Assembly (NCBI GenBank): GCA_033026295.1
Contig: CM065169.1
Location: 4,040,932 to 4,104,931 of the forward strand
Reading direction: 5' to 3'
Source of the DNA: Channa striata
Taxonomy: Eukaryota > Chordata > Actinopteri > Anabantiformes > Channidae
DNA length: 64,000 nucleotides
In this document: positions 59,901 through 64,000 of the stretch, piece by piece
Layout: the number at the start of each line of letters is the position of its first letter
How positions within the stretch are numbered: the first letter of the stretch is position 1
Program-made: the position numbers and the translations under genes
Notes under the pieces: generated by a model
The model's input: the letters and a program-made list of their open reading frames with translations, nothing else
Databases searched by the model: none
What the model was told of the DNA's origin: nothing

Positions 59901-60084
59901 CACTCACTTTATATTGCATCACTTCAATAATTCAAAGTGAAATATAAAAGTCAATGAAATTTGCCATACCTCGGGTCATTACGATGCCTGCCAGGGATTT
60001 GTGTCGAGTGTGCGCAGGACTGCAGCTGCCCACCAGCGACCGGTACTTCTCCCTCACCAAGTGGAATATTGAATCGGCAAAGTC
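27441..60084 (-). CDS. adarb2: Double-stranded RNA-specific editase B2 / ADAR3 (spliced, 3' half)
   Basis: Seven minus-strand exons (listed separately) join in phase to 381 residues ending at TAA. They cover nearly the whole adenosine-deaminase domain of the ADARB family. ADAR2-type landmarks are present. These are the GTKC loop, NDCHAEV (zinc His and catalytic Glu), STSPCGD (zinc Cys), ESGEGTVPVR (flipping loop Glu), SCTDKITRWN (second zinc Cys and inositol-phosphate contacts), RLCKHAL, and the C-terminal Y...K...Y..VK...TWVKKP set. ADARB2 rather than ADARB1 is indicated by YEITTDLHSS, GEQLITMSCTDK, LQGALLSHFLEPVYL and PPEQEQFLLSV, and by linkage to wdr37. ADAR3 is a brain-enriched nuclear RNA-binding protein. 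The human protein has no detected editing activity and antagonises other ADARs. The N-terminal half with the R-domain and two dsRBDs lies beyond 64000. Confidence 0.95.
27618..30318 (-). other. adarb2 last intron
   Basis: A 2.7-kb intron. A GC-richer block at about 28020-28340 stands out as a possible conserved noncoding element. A G-run lies at about 28854-28862. Confidence 0.6.
30319..30500 (-). CDS. adarb2: adarb2 exon, C-terminal deaminase segment
   Basis: This 182-nt exon reads GLSSAEYQQSGKASSVSINW, TLGDAQLELVNTTTGRRRDS and GAASRLCKHALFTRWSRLYRK. Lys in LCKHAL equals ADAR2 K629, an inositol-hexakisphosphate contact. The acceptor is GTCTGTAG and the donor is GTGAGG. Confidence 0.95.
32380..32760 (+). 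pseudogene. Decayed LINE reverse-transcriptase C-terminal fragment
   Basis: The translation KMSKRLIYSMRL, then SYCIIIWGQ, then ECRTTLAQPYFAVKGSNSWN resembles the C-terminal part of fish non-LTR polymerases. There the pattern is a Y-x-IxIWG motif followed by RTxLAQ-SF-VKG-x-WN. In-frame stops separate the pieces. Confidence 0.4.
34148..34235. repeat. SINE-tail-like repeat fragment
   Basis: The text aatggtaaatggtctgcact, cagcgcttttctacc, ctcaaagcgctttacac is the commonly seen fish V-SINE/hAT-associated tail. It abuts the LINE fragment. Confidence 0.45.
34300..35462 (-). mobile_element. 5'-truncated non-LTR retrotransposon (FADD RT fragment)
   Basis: On the minus strand the sequence opens in RT motif GCVLSPFLYS. 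It continues with NTIIKFADDTTVI (catalytic FADD box), ETAYREEVQHLDTWCTDNN, TNKTKELIVDFRK and VSSFKFLGTHISEDLSW. After a frameshift it reads FYRCTIESILTTCVTVLYGS and LQRVVKTAQRITG. A ~450-nt noncoding tail ends near an ATGAAGTTGAATCGAATC run. It looks like a Rex/CR1/L2-group element, inactive from truncation, stops and frameshift. Confidence 0.8.
35560..35795. repeat. Dispersed repeat, copy 2
   Basis: Related to 22395-22560. It ends with ggtgtgcctaataaagtggcc agtgagtgta, the reverse complement of a very common fish repeat terminus (CACTCACTGGCCACTTTATTAGG). Confidence 0.55.
36683..36713. repeat. 31-bp perfect palindrome
   Basis: Arms ATCATCACTCCATTT and AAATGGAGTGATGAT flank a single T. The match is perfect over 15 bp each side. 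Confidence 0.9.
37337..37371. repeat. (AC)n microsatellite
   Basis: A ~35-nt pure array on the + strand (GT in the adarb2 transcript), ~0.7 kb from the exon at 38095-38276. Confidence 0.95.
38095..38276 (-). CDS. adarb2: adarb2 exon, deaminase core
   Basis: This 182-nt exon reads RWNVLGLQGALLSHFLEPV, YLHSVIVGSLRHTGHLGRV and onward to RRNQPLLSG. It aligns with ADAR2 522-582. W523, N524 and Q529 equivalents are kept, while S531 is Ala. The acceptor is TTCTCAG and the donor is GTACGA. Confidence 0.95.
38277..42479 (-). other. adarb2 intron (4.2 kb)
   Basis: It contains a possible conserved block at about 38680-38900, an A-run near 39961-39974 and a TG array at 40239-40276. No gene was seen. 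Confidence 0.65.
40239..40276. repeat. (TG)n microsatellite
   Basis: A ~38-nt pure array on the + strand (CA in the adarb2 transcript), ~2.0 kb from the exon at 38095-38276 on the other side. Confidence 0.95.
42480..42648 (-). CDS. adarb2: adarb2 exon with GEG flipping loop and second zinc Cys
   Basis: This 169-nt exon reads LHSSRHLMRKHRNHLRTKIE, SGEGTVPVRCRGPVQTWDG and VLQGEQLITMSCTDKITR. Glu of GEG equals ADAR2 E488, and Cys of MSCTD equals C516. Gln in GEQL equals ADAR2 R510, an ADAR3-type change. The acceptor is TTTTTAG and the donor is GTCAGT. Confidence 0.96.
42740..42860. repeat. Tc1-like terminal fragment
   Basis: The text gccatgcaaaagtattggaac agcaaggtcaacgagaaac followed by atttcagcttctttttgata is similar in layout to 16040-16200. 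The fragment is diverged. Confidence 0.4.
43996..44012. repeat. (TA)n tract
   Basis: A short TA array following a CT-rich tract. Confidence 0.85.
44423..44574 (-). CDS. adarb2: adarb2 exon with SPCGD zinc motif
   Basis: This 152-nt exon reads SKRPEDWEESIFVRHKECSY, RLRENVHFHMYISTSPCGDG and RLNSPYEITTD plus one base. Cys of SPCG is a zinc ligand. The position equal to ADAR2 I446 is Ile. The acceptor CTTTACCAAAG is pyrimidine-poor at its end but is fixed by phase (AG|C gives Ser). The donor is GTAAGA. Confidence 0.94.
45528..45732 (+). mobile_element. tRNA-derived SINE
   Basis: The head has a polymerase III A box (tagctcagttg, 45534-45544) and B box (ggtttgatccc, 45565-45575). The body contains gaagtgtccttgggcaagac, ccaagttgctccc and gccatcggtgtgtgaatg, and the tail is gcgctatataagcaggc atttaccattt. 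This is a standard layout for a V-type fish SINE. Confidence 0.8.
47850..47920. repeat. Compound CT / AC / TA microsatellite
   Basis: (CT)n at 47850-47861, (AC)n at 47874-47901, then an AT-rich tatatat run. Confidence 0.95.
48950..49118 (-). CDS. adarb2: adarb2 exon with HAE catalytic motif
   Basis: This 169-nt exon reads GLDLRHAQVVVLSTGTKCIN, GEYLSDQGQVVNDCHAEVTA and RRALLRFLYSQLELFL. It contains the Gly-Thr-Lys substrate loop and His-Ala-Glu (zinc ligand and proton-shuttling Glu in active ADARs). The acceptor is TTCAACAG and the donor is GTAATG. Confidence 0.96.
50712..50790. repeat. DNA-transposon-like terminal fragment
   Basis: The text caggggcgccgctagcag ttttgggccc, followed by gttgggccc, resembles the terminal sequence of a widespread hAT-type family (GGGGCGCCGCTAG...GGGCCC). 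No other end was found. Confidence 0.4.
53395..54605 (+). mobile_element. Internally deleted L2-like LINE
   Basis: The + strand translation gives LGKKIKYMLSKHIVTLDG, VVRNLGAIFYQDLSFTSHIK, TAFFHLRNIAKIRSILSQSD and FVTSRLDYCNSILV. After a frame break come LASLHWLPIKCRIEFK-type LLLTYKALNGQAPSYLKDLL and QNPGLLVVPRM. This is the C-terminal polymerase region of fish L2. The 3'UTR ends in ggcgctatataaagttgaattgaat. Sequence at 53395-53640 resembles an earlier linker joined by deletion, and the catalytic YADD box is missing. Confidence 0.8.
54915..55560. repeat. Degenerate AT-rich tandem array
   Basis: Two words recur in alternation. They are (a)agatatctt(t/c)aatt (near 54948, 55168, 55211, 55297, 55387, 55452 and 55492) and ttttgactagtca (near 55153, 55186, 55229, 55311, 55425, 55469 and 55508). 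The spacing is irregular, roughly 40-60 nt or multiples. No coding is present. Confidence 0.65.
55570..55735 (+). repeat. Retrotransposon tail fragment
   Basis: The text gtggctgcccactgctcctg, ggagttaaatgccgggaaag, aatttcattgtaat and gacaataaaggttcttctta matches the usual 3' tail of a fish retroposon family ending in (TTC)n. Confidence 0.5.
56475..56503. repeat. (TATAA)n microsatellite
   Basis: About five TATAA units. Confidence 0.9.
57935..58165. repeat. MITE-like dispersed repeat
   Basis: The text tccctgctccctatataatgc at left and cactatacagtgagtaggatg tgattctgaac at right form a loosely inverted pair (CTCCCTATATA / TATACAGTGAGTAG). Such ends are common in fish nonautonomous elements. Confidence 0.45.
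58975..59003. repeat. (GT)n microsatellite
   Basis: An interrupted GT array in an adarb2 intron. Confidence 0.9.
59970..60084 (-). CDS. adarb2: adarb2 exon, start of deaminase domain
   Basis: This 115-nt exon is too short to stand out as an ORF. In reverse complement it reads DFADSIFHLVREKYRSLVG, SCSPAHTRHKSLAGIVMTR plus G. The acceptor is ctttttcag-type (TTTTTCAG) and the donor is GTATGG. It aligns with the ADAR2 segment ending LAGVVMTTG. Ser replaces ADAR2 V351 before LAG. Confidence 0.9.
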
Positions 60085-63000
60085 CTGAAAAACACAATCA
60101 CTGCCTTAATTTCTACTTGACACAATCTGTGGAGGCTGACTTCTCAAGTTTCATCCTGTAGCATTCCACCTGTCTAATCTTTTAAGCTGAAGACAGTGAG
60201 TTTCTGAACGGCAGGTTCAAAGGTCAACTTAGGCTACTGGTTTAGATGTTACAAAGAGAAATCACCCAAGAGTTACCTGCACATGAATATGGATTTAACA
60301 AAGAATGTTGAGTAATACAAACCTGCAGTGGTAGAAGTGGAAGTAGTACTTACATCATAGACATATGATCATAGACAATAGCAATGAAATTATATAGAAA
60401 TACTCTGAGAAAGGTCCTACATCAAAGATTTTATTTAAATTAATGTACAAAGGTATTAGCTCTAAAATACTTCAAAAGTAAAAGTACTCATTATGCAGAA
60501 TGACCCCCTTCAGAAAATAATGCATATAATTATAACTTATTATTACATTTCTTTATTGCTAGAATAATAAACCTCATAAAAATTGAACTTATTTTAACTG
60601 CCCTTTATGCTGTTTTAAATACGAATCTAATGATTATAATTTCTATTACTGTACTTTCCACTTGATAGCTTGTGAATTTCACACCGACAAACAATAATAT
60701 CTGAATATAAACGGTAACTAAACTGTAGCTAAAAACAAGGGTGCAGCATTTGCTTTTGAAATTTAGTAAAAATTAGGTAGTAGATGCATGAGGTAGTAGA
60801 AAATGGAAATATGTACAGTACCGTAAATTTCATTTTACTACTTAATCGATTTGTATATACAGTAGGTAATAGGTACTGTAGACTTACTGTATATAATGCA
60901 AACATCTCCCATAAAGATAAAGCAAATAATTGTACCAGTTCAGTTGCTCTTGATTGTTTTTTTAAATGTATATGTGTACAAAACACTAATGCTACATGCT
61001 ATTTTTACAAAATTTTTAGTTTTCTGGAAGCATTAGCTCACAGGACACTGCAGTGCTTCTTTTTATTGCACACGTTCTTTGTGCCATCAGGTTTACCACC
61101 AGATAAACGTAGCTTTCACAGAGTGTTACTGAAGAGTTTTTGAAAAACGGACCAATGCAAAAATCCATTTGGTCATTTGGAAAGTCAATTTTATGTGGAA
61201 GGGGTTGTCTCAAAAGAATGCGTGTTTTTATTTTTTGGTGTATGTGCCACTAAGCAGCTATATTAGCAGTACATGGGCACCTTGATCTAGTACCCAGTTC
61301 TTAAAGTATGAGCAGTGTTTCAATTTTTCCATTTCACACTCACTCCCTCTACAGCCAAACAAACATTTCTCACCAGATATTCACTAATGCCACACTGTTA
61401 AACAGCTGCTGCAAAGACATGTGGTTCATATCCACATCCCTCCAAACCTTTAATGGTCTTTACTCTAGTGGTAATTAAGGGCTTAGACTCAGAGTGGCCT
61501 TCACGCCAACTGTAGAGCATAAATGGATCACCAGGAGATGGAAACAGAATGGCAGCAGGGTGGGCCTTTTGGACAGATTGAGCCCACAGTAGCTAAAAGG
61601 ACGTCAACAGATGCCACAACGACAGACGCATGGTGTGAGAGAGATTAAAGGCAAAAAGACACAACGAGAGGGAGAGAGTGGCTGAATTAGTGAGCATATT
61701 GCACATTATAGCCCTCGTCAGGGCTGTGAAATACTCTCACAGTTGGAACTGGCGGTGGAGGTGATCACAGCTTGTGGTGTGGTGGGTGGTGTGTGTACAT
61801 GTGTGTGCATGCATATGCACATATTGTTGCTATAACACTGATGTCTGCCCGAAGCTTTTTTGGAGAGTGGTACAGAAATGCATGTGCGAGGTGTCAAAAG
61901 ACAACACAGAGAACTTTCCCATTCCTGTTTGTTTTATTAAGTACGTTGTCTGTCTCAAGCCCTGAAGTTGGTGCAGAGACAAGGACAACATGAACAAAGA
62001 ATCAAGTACATTCACCCCAGACTCGGTATCCCCAGACATGTCCACAAGTCCAATTGTGCAGAATTTCTATTTTATAAAAATAATTTACAGTTATGAAAAT
62101 GTAAGGCTGATATTTTGATGTGTAGCATTATCGAGTCTCTCTGAGCTGTGGGTAATAATTGTCTTTAATCAGTGTCAAATGGCACGACATCCTAAATGTA
62201 CCTCTTGGACTAATGGCCGACAGAAACCAAAGACAATCCTAAAGTTTATTATTATACAATAAACGTACTACACAGAACCTGGGATCACAAAAATAGTGCG
62301 ATGTAGAACACTGTACACCTGCACTGCTGAAAAATCTGTTTTATTTATAGTGATTAATACATCTTGTGCATGTGAAGTTTAGGTTAATGTCATCTTTTCG
62401 TCTTAATTTTCCTGTGTTTTACCAGCCCAATATCTGCAGATCCTTAGGATCCTGTACTGGAGCATGAGTAACATTAATGTGAAAAATGGACTTGGTCCTT
62501 GTACATGAAAGTGACATCCAATTAATTCTAACAGAATCCTGCTCGACTTGGCAGCGTCAGCTGGTGTCGGTCACAGTTTGAACCCGGAGTTAAGTCCTCC
62601 ATCCCTCCTGAAGGCCTTTTCATTGATGGCATTACAGAGGTGAGAGAAGGTGGCAGCTCAGAAAGGCCTGGAGAGCAAAGGTGGAATAGACCCTGGCACA
62701 GGGCCCAGGTTTGTGTCCCCTCCCTCCCGCTTCCTCGTCCTCCTTTCCTTTCCTTTTGTTGTCTATCCTTTGTTCCCCTTCACCCCTCTGTTTGTCAATT
62801 TGGTTCCTTTCCTTCTCCTTCTATATTTTTAAGTCATCTTTCTTTCCCCCTCAGTGAGTTGTCAGGTCTGTCTCTCATGCTGGGCAGTTATGTGCCAGGA
62901 CAAAGAAGCCAAGAGTGAATCAGAGCCTATAATTTCCTCATCCTGTCAGCCAGAGTGAGGAAACAACATAATCTACATTACCTGACACAGAAAAGAGGCG

Positions 63001-64000
63001 GCAATTTACAGCTTGGTAACAAACAAACCTCTGTCTTTGCCCCATCATTTTTTCTTGACGCAGACCATAGTCACACACGCTATTTGAGACGACTGCTACC
63101 ATTAGTGTAACCCTGAAGTGTCAGAAAAACAGGGCAAGAATCCTGCTCCTCAGTCAAACAGAGCATGAGCACAGGCCAGCACACAGTGAGAGGAAGGCCG
63201 GTATGAGGCTCGTCGGCTTCCCCTTGAATGAGCTTTAAGATTCATGCTGCTCCAGAACACTTACGTTTGGGAACTTGGTTTTCAAAATCTATTTCGGGTA
63301 ACTGATGTAAGCTCCACTTGGAGAACATCTGAGGTAGAAAGTGCTGCAGTGGCGGTTGTATTACTCACCCCACCTGGTGTCTTTCCTGCATTAGTTCTGA
63401 CCAATTTACTTTAGCAATTCCTCTGGGCCTCCTCACAGTGGAGAAAGAAAGCAGCAGTAGTTATTTAGCAACTGCTATAGCTGCAATTAATGAGATTTAT
63501 TGCAGCAACGAGCCAGAAATCCTAAACTGAGAAGCAGTGCTGAAGTTAACCACTGACCTTTGACCCCATTTGTGCTTTGAGGGAGAATGAAGTCCACTTT
63601 GTGAAATATGAAAGAATACTATTGTAAACTTTGCTTTATACATTAACATGATTACATTACAGCTCTCATTTAAACTGCCATTAAGGAGTTAAAGACTTTT
63701 GAACACTATGGTTAACTCAGTGATGAAGGTTTCTTTGTTTCTCTGTCCCAAATGGGGAAATAAATCAAACCCACAAACCAAACAAATGTCAGTAAGTGAT
63801 CTCTGCCAACGGCCAGAGTTTGCCACAATGACACTAATGACAACTGCAGCAACACTGAAGTTACTAAAATATTATTAATTGTTCTCCTTCTCATCAAAAA
63901 TGGCTCCACCAATCAAAGCACATCCAGAAAACAAATTATTAATGAAGTAAATTTTAACTGTTGTTTTTGTTTGAATATTTTTTTGCCAGTTATCAAAATG
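60085..64000 (-). other. adarb2 intron continuing past window end
   Basis: No dsRBD-coding exon was found, so the upstream adarb2 exons lie beyond 64000. The stretch holds a hAT-like fragment (60326-60870) and a pyrimidine-rich tract at about 62700-62860. Confidence 0.6.
60326..60870. mobile_element. hAT-like nonautonomous element
   Basis: The left end is cagtggtagaagtggaagtag. The interior has aaaagtaaaagtactcattat gcagaatgacccccttcag and the right part has ggtagtagaaaatggaaatat. All are typical of the abundant AAGTA-rich fish hAT-type family. No transposase is present and the right terminus is eroded. Confidence 0.6.

Larger units (their letters stand above)
49119..59969 (-). other. adarb2 intron (10.9 kb)
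   Basis: The largest intron in view. It contains a DNA-transposon-like fragment (about 50712-50790), an internally deleted L2-like LINE (about 53395-54605), a degenerate AT-rich tandem array (54915-55560), a repeat tail (about 55570-55735), a TATAA array (56475-56503) and a MITE-like fragment (about 57935-58165). A GT array lies at 58975-59003. Confidence 0.6.

Overview
This window is nuclear DNA from a ray-finned fish, most likely a spiny-rayed teleost. I infer this from compact GT-AG genes, long CA/TG arrays, and many fish-type dispersed repeats (L2-like and other LINE fragments, a tRNA-derived SINE, Tc1-like and hAT-like pieces). It holds the tail-to-tail end of two conserved neighbours. 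wdr37 runs left to right and adarb2 (ADAR3) runs right to left. The same pair is linked on human 10p15.3.

Region 1-21.4 kb is wdr37 on the + strand. Twelve coding exons can be joined with matching phases and canonical splice sites from 2771 to the stop at 19520-19522. Together they encode 449 residues that follow human WDR37 from about residue 47 to the C-terminal LLQEK. The exon for the first ~46 residues lies upstream of the window. A ~1.9 kb 3'UTR ends at an AATAAA at 21386. The large intron 10419-16887 holds a decayed Tc1-like element.

Region 21.4-27.4 kb is intergenic DNA plus the probable adarb2 3'UTR. No further protein gene is visible there.

Region 27.4-64 kb is the 3' half of adarb2 on the - strand. 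Seven exons (60084 down to 27441) encode 381 residues, nearly the whole adenosine-deaminase domain. The N-terminal half with the two double-stranded-RNA-binding domains lies beyond 64000. The zinc and catalytic residues (HAE, SPCGD, SCTDK) are intact. At positions that separate active ADAR2 from inactive human ADAR3 the fish protein is a mixture. The introns are large (up to 10.9 kb) and carry the repeats, several possible conserved noncoding blocks, and dinucleotide arrays.

I found no prokaryotic-type system, CRISPR array, rRNA, or intact mobile element. The best leads are an in-phase extra wdr37 exon candidate at 9016-9102, the adarb2 residue mosaic, a 63-bp near-perfect hairpin at 1250-1312, a degenerate tandem array at 54.9-55.56 kb, and complementary CA/TG arrays flanking an adarb2 exon. 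All identifications come from reading the sequence and from memory of the families. No database search was run.
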